A DNA stretch of 64,000 nt from Streptomyces echinatus (GTDB lineage Bacteria; Actinomycetota; Actinomycetes; Streptomycetales; Streptomycetaceae). A program made the translations under genes and the position numbers. The notes beneath the pieces are model-generated. The model saw nothing but the letters and a program-made list of their open reading frames with translations, was not told the origin of the DNA and did no database searches. The stretch lies in assembly GCF_014203595.1 (NCBI RefSeq), contig NZ_JACHJK010000005.1, positions 1 through 64,000 on the forward strand, given 5' to 3'. Positions 35,835-45,690 of the stretch are shown here, piece after piece (within the stretch, counting starts at the first letter, position 1; each line of letters begins with the position of its first letter).

Positions 35835-36701
35835 TCATCCGTCCAGCAGCGCGTCCCAGTCCTGCCCGGCCGCCCACTCGGCGAAGGTGTGCCAGCCGGC
35901 CTCGGGGTACGCGCGGCGCAGGCCGGCGACGTCGACGTCGAGACCCTTGCCGGTGAAGTAGGCGAACATCGCCGCCAGATCCTCCGAGTGGCTGCGGACA
36001 TGGGCATGCGGGACCTCCTCGTGCGTGATCGGGCGGCCCGCGGCGGTGCCGAGGGCGCTCGCGATCTGCGCGGGGGTGAGGGTGTCGGAGGCGATGTCGA
36101 GGCGGTGGCCGGCGAAGTCGTCCCGGCGCTGGAGGACCAGGGCGGCGAACGCGCCGATGTCGGCGGCCGGGATGAGCGTGAGCGGCACGTCGGACGGCAT
36201 GGGCCAGGCGAAGGTGCCGGTGCGCAGACCGTCGAGGGTCCAGCCGCCGGCGTAGTTGTCCATGAACGCCGCCGGGGCGATCACCGTCCAGGGCAGGCCG
36301 CTGGCGCGCAGATGCCCCTCGATCACCCACTTGCTCTCGTAGTGCGGGATGCCCGTGCCGCGGTCGGCGTGGGCGGCGGAGGTGAGGACGACATGGCCGA
36401 GCCGGGCGCCGGCCGCGGCGTCCACCAGGGCCCGGCCCTGACGGATCTCGGTGTCGGTGTCGGTGCCGAACGGGGTGGTGACGGCGAAGAGCGCGTCGGC
36501 GCCGGTGAGGGCCGCGTCGAGGGAGGCGCGGTCGTCGAAGTCGGCGTGCCGGACCTCGGCCCCCAGCTCGCACAGGGCGTCGGCGGCGGCTGAGTCCGGG
36601 CGCCGGGTCAGGGCGCGGACGCGGTGGCCGGCGGCGAGTGCGGCGCGGGCGGTGGCTCCGCCCTGGGCGCCGGTGGCGCCGGTGACGGCGATGGTGAGCA
36701 T
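35835..36701 (-). CDS. NmrA-like NAD(P)-binding protein
   Basis: The 288-residue protein has an N-terminal Rossmann motif TIAVTGATGAQGGATARAAL and the NmrA/quinone-oxidoreductase-2-like features HVVLTSAAHADRGTGIPHYESK and VIAPAAFMDNYAGG. The YxxxK catalytic pair of classical SDRs is represented only by HYESK, so it may be a redox-sensing binder or an atypical reductase. It is divergent from a marR gene across two operator palindromes and is therefore its probable target. Confidence 0.88.
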   Translation of the reverse strand: MLTIAVTGATGAQGGATARAALAAGHRVRALTRRPDSAAADALCELGAEVRHADFDDRASLDAALTGADALFAVTTPFGTDTDTEIRQGRALVDAAAGARLGHVVLTSAAHADRGTGIPHYESKWVIEGHLRASGLPWTVIAPAAFMDNYAGGWTLDGLRTGTFAWPMPSDVPLTLIPAADIGAFAALVLQRRDDFAGHRLDIASDTLTPAQIASALGTAAGRPITHEEVPHAHVRSHSEDLAAMFAYFTGKGLDVDVAGLRRAYPEAGWHTFAEWAAGQDWDALLDG

Positions 36702-36744
36702 GGTTCTCCCCCGGGATCGGTAGTATTGCTGTGTGACGCATTAG

Positions 36745-36787
36745 CTGCGTCACGCAGAAGAGTAGCGCAGTTCGCTGCGCCACGCAG
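36745..36787. promoter_or_regulatory. Two MarR-type operators
   Basis: CTGCGTCACGCAG (36745-36757) is a perfect 13-base palindrome around a central C. CTGCGCCACGCAG (36775-36787) is the same site with one change. Their centres are exactly 30 bases apart, about three helical turns. A further inverted repeat GTGACGCA/TGCGTCAC spans 36733-36753. They sit between the divergent NmrA-like and marR genes. Confidence 0.88.
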
Positions 36788-36807
36788 CGATTTCTGGGAG
36801 GGAATCC

Positions 36808-37287
36808 ATGAGGGACCCGAACCGGGCCCGGCTGTACGAGGAGCTTTCCTCGGAGTCCCGGCGCTATCTGGCCGCGTACGTGCTGTTCAACCAGGCCGTC
36901 GCCGACCACCTCGGACTGCACCCGACCGACGTGCAGTGCCTGAGCCTGCTGACCGCGGAGCCGGAACCGCTCACGGTCAAGCAGATCGCCGGGATGACCG
37001 GCCTCACCACGGGCTCGGCCACCCGCCTCGTGGACCGGCTGGAACGGGCGGGCTACGTCACCCGCACCCCCGACCGGCAGGACCGCCGCCGCGTGCTGGT
37101 CACCCCGGTCCCGGAGAGCGTCGCGCGCGTCACCGCGCTGTGGGACGACCTCGGACAGACCTGGCAGACGGTCTTCGACGACCACAGCGAGGACGAGCTG
37201 CGGGTGATCACCCGGCACATGCGCCGGGCGATCGACATCAGCCGGACCCAGATCGAGCGCCTGCGCGCCATGCCCAGGCCCGACTGA
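36808..37287 (+). CDS. MarR-family transcriptional regulator
   Basis: The 159-residue winged-helix protein has LHPTDVQCLSLLTAEPEPLT, then VKQIAGMTGLTTGSATRLVD and RLERAGYVTRTPDRQDRRRV, the DNA-binding helix and basic wing of MarR proteins, followed by a long dimerisation helix. A single Cys (VQCLS) might sense thiol stress, but that is only inference. GGGAGGG precedes the ATG. Likely represses the divergent NmrA-like gene and itself through the paired CTGCGxCACGCAG sites. Confidence 0.92.
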   Translation: MRDPNRARLYEELSSESRRYLAAYVLFNQAVADHLGLHPTDVQCLSLLTAEPEPLTVKQIAGMTGLTTGSATRLVDRLERAGYVTRTPDRQDRRRVLVTPVPESVARVTALWDDLGQTWQTVFDDHSEDELRVITRHMRRAIDISRTQIERLRAMPRPD

Positions 37288-37296
37288 GGGGCAGGA

Positions 37297-38751
37297 TCAG
37301 CCGGCGGGCGTCTCCGGCGGCGGGGTCGGCGCCCCCGGCAGCCGTACCGTCGCCACCGTGCCGCCGCCCTCCGCGCGGGCCAGGGCCACCTCGCCGCCCG
37401 CCTCCCGGACCGTACGGGCCACGATGGACAGGCCCAGGCCGGAGCCCGGGAGGGCCCGCGCGTCCGGGGAGCGCCAGAAGCGGTCGAAGACGTGCGGCAG
37501 TTCGTCCTCCGGAATGCCGGGGCCGTGGTCGCGGACGGTCAGCACCCCCTCGCCGAGCCGCACCTCGACCGTGCCGCCCTCGGGGCTGAACTTCACCGCG
37601 TTGTCGAGGACGTTGACGACCGCCCGCTCCAGCGCGGAGGGCTCCGCCCGGACGAACCAGGGCTCCAGGTCCGCGGTGATCGACAGCTCCGGACCGCGCA
37701 GCCGGGCCCGGCGCAGGGCCGCCTCGACGGTGTCCTGGAAGGCCACCACCTGGACCCGCTCGCCGCGCTGCCCCTCCGAGCGGGACAGCTCCTGCAAGTC
37801 CCCGATCAGGGCCGCCAGTTCGGTCATCTGCGCCTTCACCGAGGCGAGCAGCGCCTTGCGGTCCTCCGGGGGGATCGGCCGGCCCGTCTCCTCGCTGCGG
37901 GTGAGGAGTTCGATGTTGGTCCGCAACGAGGTCAGGGGAGTGCGCAGCTCGTGGCCCGCGTCCGCGATCAGCTGCTGCTGGAGCTCGCGCGAGCTGGCCA
38001 GCGAGGCGGTCATCGAGTTGAAGGACCGCGAGAGCCGGGCCACCTCGTCCTCGCTGTCGTCCTCCACGGGGATCCGGACACTGAGGTCCTCCGTGCGGGC
38101 CACGTGCTCCACGGCCTCGGTGAGCTTGTCGACGGGCCGGAGCCCGACCCGGGCCACCGCGAGCCCCGCGGCCCCGGCACCGACGACTCCGACGGCGGAC
38201 ACCAGCAGGAGGATCAGGGCGAGGTCGTTGAGGTTCTTCTGGGTGCTCGTGAGCGGTACGGCGATGAGCACGCCGACATTGGGCCCGCGCCCGCCGCCCG
38301 CGGTCGTGGTGGGGCCGAAGGGCTTGGTGAGCACCCGCAGCTCGTTGCCCTCGGCGTCGTTGCCGTTGCGGAAGTAGAGCGTGTCGGGGTCCAGGCGCTC
38401 GATCTCGGACTTGTCCGCCTGGGTGACCTTGATCTTGCCCGAGGCGGATCCGAAGAGACAGACCTTGCCGTCCTCCGTGACCAGCTGGGAGTACCGGTCC
38501 CGGAGGAGGAAGTCCCCCGCCTGCGGGGTGTCCGTGCAGTTGTCGAGGGTGTACTGCAACTGCCCCATCTGCGTGGTGTTCCGCAGCGACTTCTGCAGGT
38601 CCCCGTCGAGCTGCTCGTACAGCTTGCGCTCCACGATGAACCAGCACGTCACCGACACCGCCGCCACCGCGAACGCCACCGCCGCCGCGACCAGCATGGC
38701 GAGCCGGGCCCGGATGGGCAGTGCCCGGTACCGGCGCACCAGGTGCTTCAC
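37297..38751 (-). CDS. Sensor histidine kinase (MprB-like)
   Basis: The 484-residue kinase has two membrane helices (about residues 16-40 and 172-196) around an external sensor of 130 residues. A HAMP segment follows, then HisKA with [20 protein letters not shown] (His phosphorylation site), and an HATPase domain with [27 protein letters not shown] and [10 protein letters not shown]. The gene overlaps the response regulator by four bases. The pair followed by an HtrA-like protease matches the mycobacterial MprAB-PepD arrangement, so an envelope-stress input is likely. Confidence 0.93.
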   Translation of the reverse strand: MKHLVRRYRALPIRARLAMLVAAAVAFAVAAVSVTCWFIVERKLYEQLDGDLQKSLRNTTQMGQLQYTLDNCTDTPQAGDFLLRDRYSQLVTEDGKVCLFGSASGKIKVTQADKSEIERLDPDTLYFRNGNDAEGNELRVLTKPFGPTTTAGGGRGPNVGVLIAVPLTSTQKNLNDLALILLLVSAVGVVGAGAAGLAVARVGLRPVDKLTEAVEHVARTEDLSVRIPVEDDSEDEVARLSRSFNSMTASLASSRELQQQLIADAGHELRTPLTSLRTNIELLTRSEETGRPIPPEDRKALLASVKAQMTELAALIGDLQELSRSEGQRGERVQVVAFQDTVEAALRRARLRGPELSITADLEPWFVRAEPSALERAVVNVLDNAVKFSPEGGTVEVRLGEGVLTVRDHGPGIPEDELPHVFDRFWRSPDARALPGSGLGLSIVARTVREAGGEVALARAEGGGTVATVRLPGAPTPPPETPAG

Positions 38752-39482
38752 TCGGCGCCGCCCTGCCGCAGGACGTACCCCACTCCGCGCACGGTGTGCA
38801 CCAGCCGCGCCTCGCCGCCGGCCTCGGTCTTGCGGCGCAGGTACATCACGTAGACGTCGAGGGAGTTGGACGAGGGCTCGAAGTCGAAGCCCCAGACGGC
38901 CTTCAGGATCTGCTCGCGGGTGAGGACCTGCCGCGGGTGTGCCATGAACATCTCCAGCAGGGTGAACTCCGTGCGGGTCAGCTCCACCTGCCGGCCGCCG
39001 CGCGTCACCTCCCGGGTCGCGAGGTCCATGCGCAGGTCGCCGAAGGTGAGCGCCTCGTCCTCCTGCGCCTCGGCGGACACCGTCGTCGCGTACGAGCTGC
39101 GGCGCAGCAGCGCGCGGATACGGGCGAAGAGCTCGTCCAGTTCGAAGGGCTTGACCAGGTAGTCGTCGGCGCCCGCGTCCAGTCCGGTCACCCGGTCGCC
39201 GACCGTGTCGCGGGCCGTGAGCATCAGGATCGGGGTGGTGTCCCCCGCGCCCCGGATCCGGCGGGCCGCCGTCAGTCCGTCCATGCGCGGCATCTGGATG
39301 TCCAGCACGACCAGGTCGGGCCGGTAGGCGGTGGCCTTCTCCAGGGCGTCCGCGCCGTCGACGGCGACCTCCGTGCCGTACCCCTCGAAGGCGAGACTGC
39401 GCTGCAGTGCCTCGCGTACGGCCGGCTCGTCGTCGACGATCAGGATGCGCTGGGGGTCACGGTCGCCTTCGGCGGGGCTCAT
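38748..39482 (-). CDS. OmpR-family response regulator (MprA-like)
   Basis: The 244-residue regulator has the receiver acidic pocket [10 protein letters not shown], the phosphorylated Asp in [14 protein letters not shown], the Thr in ILMLTARD and the Lys in [13 protein letters not shown] winged-helix DNA-binding domain follows: [55 protein letters not shown]. It precedes and overlaps the sensor kinase gene. Target sites could lie upstream of the HtrA-like gene, but I could not identify them. Confidence 0.94.
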   Translation of the reverse strand: MSPAEGDRDPQRILIVDDEPAVREALQRSLAFEGYGTEVAVDGADALEKATAYRPDLVVLDIQMPRMDGLTAARRIRGAGDTTPILMLTARDTVGDRVTGLDAGADDYLVKPFELDELFARIRALLRRSSYATTVSAEAQEDEALTFGDLRMDLATREVTRGGRQVELTRTEFTLLEMFMAHPRQVLTREQILKAVWGFDFEPSSNSLDVYVMYLRRKTEAGGEARLVHTVRGVGYVLRQGGAE

Positions 39483-39573
39483 CGCTCGCGGTTTCCTCGG
39501 GGTGCGGTGGGGCGGGTCTCGGGTGTCTCTCAGCGTGCCACGTCCCGCCGCCGTTGAGGGGCACGCGGGCCGG

Positions 39574-39804
39574 TCAGGCCCGCACCGTGCTCAGCCGGTG
39601 CAGCGGCACCTTGCGGCGGTGCGGGCGGGCCGCGGAGGTGCGCAGGCCCATCAGCTGGGGAACCGGGGTCACGGCCACCTCGGCGGCGCGGGGCGCCGGG
39701 CGGGGCGCGGGGACGGGCACGTGCAGTTCGGACGCGATGGAGAGGGCCAGGGTGATGCCGGCCGGGCCGCGTTCGGCCATGTGGTGGGGGAAGTGATTGA
39801 TCAT
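39574..39804 (-). CDS. Small basic Pro/Ala-rich protein (76 aa), unknown
   Basis: The frame begins [20 protein letters not shown] and has AAGGAG eight bases before its ATG, a well-placed ribosome-binding site. The middle is Pro-rich ([14 protein letters not shown]) and the end Arg/His-rich ([17 protein letters not shown]). No signal peptide, helix or known domain is seen. It lies between the HtrA-like protease and the response regulator on the same strand, so it may be a co-transcribed small protein. It could also be a chance frame. Confidence 0.55.
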   Translation of the reverse strand: MINHFPHHMAERGPAGITLALSIASELHVPVPAPRPAPRAAEVAVTPVPQLMGLRTSAARPHRRKVPLHRLSTVRA

Positions 39805-39852
39805 GACCTTGCTCCTTGCTGACGGTCGCGCTGGCTGTCGCGCGGTGTGCTG

Positions 39853-40842
39853 CTAGCTGTCGGAGCCCGCCCGCAGTGCGGCCAGGTCGGACTTGACGGT
39901 GTTGACGGGGATGGCGAAGCCGAGGCCGATGCTGCCCGCGTCCGAGGACGAGGACGCCTGGGAACTCGACGAGTACATCGCGGAGTTGATGCCGACCACC
40001 CGGCCGGCGGCGTCGATCAGCGCACCGCCGGAGTTGCCGGGGTTCAGGGACGCGTCGGTCTGGAGGGCCTTGTAGGTGGTCGTGGACGAGCCGGTGTCAC
40101 CGTTGAACTCACGGCCGCCGAACTGGAACGGCCACTGGCCGCCGCCGCTCCGGCCCTGCCCCTGGTTCTCGTCGGTGGACACGGTGACGTCCCGGTCCAG
40201 GGCGGAGACGATGCCGCTGGTGACCGTGCCGGTCAGACCCTCGGGGGAGCCGATCGCCACGACCGAGTCGCCGACCTGGACGCCGCTGGAGTCACCGAGC
40301 GCCGCCGCCTTCAGCCCCGAAGCGCCCGCCAGCTTGATCAGCGCGAGGTCCTTGGAGCTGTCGGTGCCGACCACCTCGGCGGTGTAGCTCTTGCCGTCGC
40401 TGGTGCGCACCTTGATGGAGTCGGCGCCGGAGACGACGTGGTTGTTGGTGACGATCTCACCGCCGGAGGTGATGATCACACCGGAGCCGGTGGAGGAGCC
40501 GTTCGCGAGCGTCGCGTTGATCTCGACCACGCTCGGGCTGACCGCGGCGGCTATCGCGGCGACGTCGCCCCGCTTGGCGGTCGGCACCACGGTGGTGCCG
40601 CTGCCCCCGGTGGCGACCGTGTCCTTGCCGGCCAGCTCCTGGAAGGCGTACGCCGTGCCGCCGCCGACCGCCGCCGCCACGATCGCGACCGCCGCGAGAA
40701 GGGCGACGGGGCCACGGGGGCGCTTCTTCCCGTGCGGAGCGGGCTGCACGGCCGGCTGGTGCGACGGCGGGGGCGGCCACTCCGGGTTCACGGGGGCGGG
40801 GTGGGAGTACGGCTGCTCGTAAGTGCCCTGGCTCTCGGTCAT
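39853..40842 (-). CDS. HtrA-like membrane-anchored serine protease without PDZ domain
   Basis: The 329-residue protein has a Pro/Gln/His-rich cytosolic arm, one membrane helix (GPVALLAAVAIVAAAVGGGT, about residues 45-65) and a trypsin-like domain. The triad is complete: His in IVTNNHVVSGAD, Asp in SSKDLALIKL, Ser in SLNPGNSGGALID. It ends at VKSDLAALRAGSDS, just where DegP/PepD proteins continue into a PDZ domain, so that domain is absent. The ATG at 40842 (MTESQG) is chosen; an ATG at 40866 has a better binding site (AGGAAG) and is possible. It probably digests misfolded envelope proteins under MprAB-like control. Confidence 0.9.
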   Translation of the reverse strand: MTESQGTYEQPYSHPAPVNPEWPPPPSHQPAVQPAPHGKKRPRGPVALLAAVAIVAAAVGGGTAYAFQELAGKDTVATGGSGTTVVPTAKRGDVAAIAAAVSPSVVEINATLANGSSTGSGVIITSGGEIVTNNHVVSGADSIKVRTSDGKSYTAEVVGTDSSKDLALIKLAGASGLKAAALGDSSGVQVGDSVVAIGSPEGLTGTVTSGIVSALDRDVTVSTDENQGQGRSGGGQWPFQFGGREFNGDTGSSTTTYKALQTDASLNPGNSGGALIDAAGRVVGINSAMYSSSSQASSSSDAGSIGLGFAIPVNTVKSDLAALRAGSDS

Positions 40843-41000
40843 GACAGAAGAGTCCCCCGTGACCATGAGAGCTTCCTGAGTGCTCCCTGAGAAGCCCGGC
40901 AGAACCTCGTTTGCCCGTTATGAAGACGGTCCCGGACGAAACCGGACCGGGCCCCGCCGGACCCGTGAAACCGCGCCGAGCGGCCCCGCGCTGGGACCGG

Positions 41001-42026
41001 TCAGCCGGTGCAGCCGCAGCTCGTGCGCAGCACCAGCCGCGAGGGGAAGGTCTTCAGCCGCTCGCGCCGCGACCCGGCGATCCGCAGCCCGTCGTCCAGC
41101 ACCAGGTCGACCGCCGCCCGCGCCATCGCCGAGCGGTCCGAGGCGACCGTGGTCAGCGGTGGGTCGGCGAGCGCGGCCTCCTTGATGTCGTCGAACCCGG
41201 CCACGCCCAGCTGCCCGGGCACGTCGATGCGCAGCTCGCGCGCCGCCCGCAGCAGACCGATCGCCTGGTCGTCGGTGGAACAGAAGACCGCGGGCGGCCG
41301 GTTCGGGCCGGAGAGGACATCCAGGGCCACGCGATAGGCGTCGTAGCGGTTGTACGGCGCCTCGAACAGCCGGCCCTCGGTGGGCAGGCCCGCCTCGGCC
41401 ATGGCCCGCTTCCAGCCCTCGACGTGGTCGGAGACCGGGTCGCCGACGGCCGGAGTCTCCGCCGTGCCGCCCATACAGGCGACGTACTCGTAGCCGTGCT
41501 CCAGCAGGTGGCGCACGGCGAGCTGGGCGCCGCCCAGGTCGTCCGTCACCACGGCCACGTCGTCGATGGCCTCCGGACGCTCGTGCAGCAGCACCACCCG
41601 GGCGTCCCAGGCGTCGATCTCGGCCGCGGCGAGGTCGTTCAGCGCGTGGGAGACCAGGATCAGGCCCGAGACGCGCATGCCGAGGAAGGCACGCAGATAG
41701 TGGACCTCGCGCTCGCCGATGTAGTCGGTGTTGCCGACCAGGACCATCTTCCCGCGCTCGGAGGCGGCCTGCTCGACCGCGTGCGCCATCTCCCCGAAGA
41801 AGGGCTGGCGGGCGTCCGGGATGATCAGCCCTATGAGGTCGGTGCGCCGGGAGGCCATCGCCTGGGCGACCCGGTCGGGGCGGTACCCCAGTTCCTTGAT
41901 CGCGGCGAGGACACGCTCGCGCGTGGCCGGGGCGACCGGCCGGGGTCCGTTGTTGATGACATAACTGACGACGGCGGTGGAGGTCCCCGCCAGCCGTGCC
42001 ACGTCATCCCGAGTCACCTTGGCCAC
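41001..42026 (-). CDS. LacI-family transcriptional regulator
   Basis: The 341-residue repressor starts [20 protein letters not shown] and has [20 protein letters not shown], the LacI helix-turn-helix and hinge. A periplasmic-binding-like sugar domain follows ([60 protein letters not shown]). It ends with a Cys pair ([10 protein letters not shown]). No sugar transport genes are adjacent, so the effector and targets are unknown. Confidence 0.92.
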   Translation of the reverse strand: MAKVTRDDVARLAGTSTAVVSYVINNGPRPVAPATRERVLAAIKELGYRPDRVAQAMASRRTDLIGLIIPDARQPFFGEMAHAVEQAASERGKMVLVGNTDYIGEREVHYLRAFLGMRVSGLILVSHALNDLAAAEIDAWDARVVLLHERPEAIDDVAVVTDDLGGAQLAVRHLLEHGYEYVACMGGTAETPAVGDPVSDHVEGWKRAMAEAGLPTEGRLFEAPYNRYDAYRVALDVLSGPNRPPAVFCSTDDQAIGLLRAARELRIDVPGQLGVAGFDDIKEAALADPPLTTVASDRSAMARAAVDLVLDDGLRIAGSRRERLKTFPSRLVLRTSCGCTG

Positions 42027-42120
42027 GCGCGGAGTCTACGCGGATTGACCGCCTCTGGGCAGGGCGTATCACATGGCGGCCCGGCGAGCGGACCGCCCCG
42101 TCCGGGCACCGCCCGCGCGG

Positions 42121-42900
42121 CTACGCCTCCGCGTGGACCTCGGCGGCGTCCGGGGCGGCGGATGCGTCCGCATCCTCCCGCTTTGCCCGACCGGACCTGC
42201 CCTTGGCGTCCTCGGCCGACCGGTCGGCCTTCTCAGGCGTAACGAATCGATAACCGACGTTCCGGACGGTCCCGATCAGCGACTCGTGCTCCGGGCCGAG
42301 CTTGGCGCGCAGCCGCCGTACGTGCACGTCGACCGTCCGGGTGCCGCCGAAGTAGTCGTAGCCCCACACCTCCTGCAGCAGCTGGGCACGGGTGAAGACC
42401 CGGCCGGGGTGCTGCGCGAGGTATTTGAGCAGCTCGAACTCCTTGAAGGTCAGGTCCAGGACCCGGCCCTTGAGCTTGGCGGAGTAGGTCGCCTCGTCCA
42501 CCGACAGGTCGCCGTTGCGGATCTCCATGGGGGAGTCGTCGTTGACGATCTGCTGCCGGCCCATGGCGAGCCGCAGCCGTGCCTCCACCTCCGCGGGACC
42601 CGCGGTGTCGAGGAGGACGTCGTCGATGCCCCAGTCGGCGGTGACGGCGGCGAGGCCGCCCTCCGTGACGACGAGGACCAGCGGACAGCCGGGACCGGTG
42701 GACCGCAGCAGCTGACAGAGGCTGCGCACCTGGGGCAGGTCGCGCCGGCCGTCCACCAGGATCACGTCGGCACCGGGGGTGTCGACCAGGGCGGGCCCCT
42801 CCGCCGGGGCCACCCGCACGTTGTGCAGGAGCAGGCCGAGGGCCGGGAGGACCTCCGTCGACGGCTGGAGGGCGTTGGTCAGGAGCAGCAGAGAACTCAT
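42121..42900 (-). CDS. glnR: Nitrogen regulator GlnR
   Basis: The 259-residue OmpR-like regulator begins [20 protein letters not shown], has the receiver segment [20 protein letters not shown] and a winged helix ([48 protein letters not shown]). These match streptomycete GlnR. The receiver lacks the cluster of acidic residues and the Lys needed for normal phosphorylation, as known for GlnR, an orphan regulator that homodimerises. The tail is Lys/Glu/Ala-rich. It controls ammonium assimilation genes. It is divergent from a hydrolase gene over a 178-base promoter region. Confidence 0.96.
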   Translation of the reverse strand: MSSLLLLTNALQPSTEVLPALGLLLHNVRVAPAEGPALVDTPGADVILVDGRRDLPQVRSLCQLLRSTGPGCPLVLVVTEGGLAAVTADWGIDDVLLDTAGPAEVEARLRLAMGRQQIVNDDSPMEIRNGDLSVDEATYSAKLKGRVLDLTFKEFELLKYLAQHPGRVFTRAQLLQEVWGYDYFGGTRTVDVHVRRLRAKLGPEHESLIGTVRNVGYRFVTPEKADRSAEDAKGRSGRAKREDADASAAPDAAEVHAEA

Positions 42901-43078
42901 ACGTCGGTTCCTCCTCGGTCCCTGCGAGGACTGTGCGGACGGGTACTGCTCTGCGATCCCGGGGCCCCGTACACCGGCGGTCACCTGAGGTTTCCCACTG
43001 TGTATACAACGCTTCCGAAAGCACAAAAGGACCCGGGGGCTACGCTGCCCGAGTCCTCTGCCCAGCAGAATAGCCCAC

Positions 43079-43939
43079 ATGAGCAACGGTCCGGCAGGTC
43101 ATGTGGCGCGTTCCACCGTTCGTCCGAATCGCGAGACAGGCAGACAGGGCCCTATACGGACGTTCCTGCACACCGCGGACGGAATTCCGGTCGATTCCGT
43201 ATACGATCCGGGCCCCGTCGTATACGAAGCAGCATCGCCCGCTCCGGAAGCCTCCGCTTTCCCCTCCGGCGGCCTGGTGTTCGTCATCGCCCACGGCTTC
43301 ACCGGGGACGTGGACCGGCCACACGTACGACGGGTGGCCGGCGTACTGCGCGGTTACGGCGCGGTCGTCACCTTCTCCTTCCGCGGCCACGGACGCTCCG
43401 GCGGCCGGTCCACGGTCGGTGACAAGGAGGTGCTGGACCTCGCCGCCGCCGTCGAGTGGGCCCGCGGCCTCGGGCATGCGCGCGTGGTCACCGTCGGCTT
43501 CTCCATGGGCGGCTCGGTGGTCCTGCGGCACGCGGCCCTGCGCCCCGGCACGGTCGACGCGGTGGTCTCGGTGAGCTCGCCGGCCCGCTGGTACTACCGG
43601 GGCACGGCCCCCATGCGCCGCCTGCACTGGCTGGTCACCCGCCCCGGGGGCCGCCTGGTGAGCCGCTACGGCCTGCGCACCCGCATCCACCACCGCGACT
43701 GGGACCCGGTGCCCCTGTCGCCGGTGGAGGCGGTCCCCGGGCTGGCCCCGACCCCGCTCCTCCTCGTGCACGGCGACCGCGACGGCTACTTCCCGCTCGA
43801 CCATCCCCGGATGCTCGCCGAGGCGGCCGGCGACCACGGCGAACTCTGGGTCGAACCGGGCATGGGCCACGCGGAGCACGCGGCGGACGACGCCCTGATG
43901 GCCCGGATCGGGGACTGGGCGGTGTCGGCGGCGGGCTAG
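43079..43939 (+). CDS. Alpha/beta-hydrolase
   Basis: The 286-residue serine hydrolase has the oxyanion region [11 protein letters not shown], the nucleophile elbow [12 protein letters not shown], an Asp in [13 protein letters not shown] and the final His in [12 protein letters not shown], so the triad is complete. The HGFTGxxxxPHVxRVAxxL and FRGHGRSGG segments fit lysophospholipase/monoglyceride-lipase-like enzymes. No signal peptide is present. It lies 48 bases ahead of the MoaD-like gene. Substrate unknown. Confidence 0.9.
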   Translation: MSNGPAGHVARSTVRPNRETGRQGPIRTFLHTADGIPVDSVYDPGPVVYEAASPAPEASAFPSGGLVFVIAHGFTGDVDRPHVRRVAGVLRGYGAVVTFSFRGHGRSGGRSTVGDKEVLDLAAAVEWARGLGHARVVTVGFSMGGSVVLRHAALRPGTVDAVVSVSSPARWYYRGTAPMRRLHWLVTRPGGRLVSRYGLRTRIHHRDWDPVPLSPVEAVPGLAPTPLLLVHGDRDGYFPLDHPRMLAEAAGDHGELWVEPGMGHAEHAADDALMARIGDWAVSAAG

Positions 43940-43987
43940 CCTGAGCCCACACAGACTTACCGTCCCTGCCGTCGATTGAGGATCGAG

Positions 43988-44242
43988 ATGCCCAAGGTCA
44001 CGGTGCGCTACTGGGCCGCCGCGAAGGCCGCGGCCCAGGTCGCCGAGGAGCCGTACGAGGCGGACACGCTGGCCGGCGCGCTGGCCGCCGTGCGCGAGCG
44101 CCACCCCGGTGAACTCACGCGCGTGCTGCAGCGCTGCTCCTTCCTCGTCGACGGCGACCCCGTCGGGACCCGCGCGCATGAGACGGTACGGCTGGCCGAG
44201 GGCGGCACGGTCGAGGTGCTCCCGCCGTTCGCAGGAGGGTGA
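43988..44242 (+). CDS. MoaD/ThiS-family sulfur-carrier-like protein
   Basis: The 84-residue ubiquitin-fold protein reads VTVRYWAAAKAAAQVAEEPY at the start and VRLAEGGTVEVLPPFAGG at the end. The terminal Gly-Gly is the site that carries thiocarboxylate in MoaD/ThiS. VEVLPPFAGG is the classic MoaD ending. GAGGA sits five bases before the ATG. It is three bases from the next gene. A moaE or adenylating partner is not seen nearby, so it may serve molybdopterin or another thiolation pathway from afar. Confidence 0.9.
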   Translation: MPKVTVRYWAAAKAAAQVAEEPYEADTLAGALAAVRERHPGELTRVLQRCSFLVDGDPVGTRAHETVRLAEGGTVEVLPPFAGG

Positions 44243-44245
44243 GCG

Positions 44246-45568
44246 ATGACCGATCAGCCGTACCAGGGCGGCCCGTACGAGGGCTACGACCCCTACCAGC
44301 AGCAGCACTGGCCCGGCCATGAGCAGCAGTACGGGCAGCAGCCCGGCCACGACGCCGAGCTGACCCAGCAGTGGCAGGGCCAGACCTGGGAGACGCAGAC
44401 CCACGCCCCGGTGCAGGCGCCGGAGACGGCATACCTGCCGCGGCAGGAACAGCAGCAGTACCAGCAGCAGCCCTCCCCTCAGGAGCAGCAGTACCAGCCG
44501 CAGCCGTACCAGTCGCAGCAGTTCCAGGAGGAGCACCACCAGCAGCCGCAGTACCGGCAGGAGCACCTCCAGCGGCCTCAGCAGTACCAGCAGGAGCAGT
44601 CCCAGCAGCCTCAGCAGCCGGCGGGGACGTACGGGCACGGGACGTACGCGCCGGAGCCGTACGCCACCGAGCCGTACGCCACCGAGCCGTACGCACCCGC
44701 TCCGGCACCGGCGCCGGCGGCCGAACCGGAGGAGCCGGCGCATCCGGCGGCACCGGCCGGTGACTCCGCCGGGCCCGCCTACGGCCCCGCCACCATCGCC
44801 GGCAACGCGCGGATCACCGATGCCCAGCGGGCGCGCCTGGAGGGCCGCTCCCCGGTCATCGAGCCGGGCATGCAGCCCGCCGCGCTCACCGCGCTGCTGG
44901 GCCTGCTGCTGGCCGCGGCGGCGCCCGTCGCCTCGTACGCCCTCGTCGTGCCGCTGGTGCTGCTCCAGGCGGTCACGGCCGCGGGCTGGTTCCGGCTGAA
45001 CGGCATGTGGCCCGCCCGGCAGGGCATCGCGCTGGCCTTCGCGGGCGCGCTGACGGCCGACGTGGCGGTCCTGGCGGCCGGCCGCGACCACGCCCTGGTG
45101 GCCATCCTCGGTTCGCTCGGCCTCTGGGTCCTGCTGTCCCTGGTCCTCCAGCTGCGCTCGCACGCCTCCCCGGACGAGCGCATGTACGGCCTGATGGCGA
45201 CGGTCGCCTCCGCGGCGCTCGCGGTCATGGCGACGGGCTTCCTGGCCGCCGACCCGCACGCGGTGTCGGTCGGCGCGGCGGCCGTGGCGGTCGCCGTCCT
45301 CGCCCGGGCCCTGCCCCTGCCGACCCCGGCGTCGGTCGTGGTCGCGCTGCTGGCCGCGGCGGGCGCGGGCATCGCCGTGGGCGGGATGACCGGCTACGAC
45401 ACGAAGGGCGCCGCCATCGGCGCGGCGGCGGGTGTCTGCGCGCTCATCGGCCACCGGGTGGCGAGCTACGACTACCCCTCCCGCTTCGTCCACTTCACAG
45501 CGGGCGTGGCCCTCCCCCTGTCGGCGGCGGCCCCCGTCGCCTGGATCCTGGGCCGGGCCCTGGGCTGA
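44246..45568 (+). CDS. Membrane protein with long Gln/Pro/Tyr-rich cytosolic domain
   Basis: The 440-residue protein has a disordered N-terminus of about 170 residues made of Gln-rich, Tyr-Gln and Pro segments (QQQQYQQQP-type), including short tandem repeats EPYATEPYATEPYAP. About seven membrane helices follow (residues 207-430). I do not recognise a transporter motif; a similar protein sits here in other Streptomyces as I recall. Low-complexity tails of this kind can anchor polar-growth assemblies, but that is speculation. It is translated three bases after the MoaD-like gene. Confidence 0.85.
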   Translation: MTDQPYQGGPYEGYDPYQQQHWPGHEQQYGQQPGHDAELTQQWQGQTWETQTHAPVQAPETAYLPRQEQQQYQQQPSPQEQQYQPQPYQSQQFQEEHHQQPQYRQEHLQRPQQYQQEQSQQPQQPAGTYGHGTYAPEPYATEPYATEPYAPAPAPAPAAEPEEPAHPAAPAGDSAGPAYGPATIAGNARITDAQRARLEGRSPVIEPGMQPAALTALLGLLLAAAAPVASYALVVPLVLLQAVTAAGWFRLNGMWPARQGIALAFAGALTADVAVLAAGRDHALVAILGSLGLWVLLSLVLQLRSHASPDERMYGLMATVASAALAVMATGFLAADPHAVSVGAAAVAVAVLARALPLPTPASVVVALLAAAGAGIAVGGMTGYDTKGAAIGAAAGVCALIGHRVASYDYPSRFVHFTAGVALPLSAAAPVAWILGRALG

Positions 45569-45610
45569 CCCCCGCCTCCCCCCTCCGGCGGGGGCGGGGA
45601 TTGGCAAGAC

Positions 45611-45666
45611 AGCCGAAGGGCCGTATCCCCAGTGGCGTCCAACCCGGGGGATACGGCCCTTCGGCT
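45611..45666. terminator. Strong bidirectional terminator
   Basis: Perfect 20-base arms AGCCGAAGGGCCGTATCCCC (45611-45630) and its complement (45647-45666) surround a 16-base loop. It separates the plus-strand membrane protein gene (ending 45568) from the minus-strand DUF1416 gene (ending 45691) and can serve both. Confidence 0.93.
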
Positions 45667-45690
45667 CGTCACTGAGCCCTCGTGGCCCGC

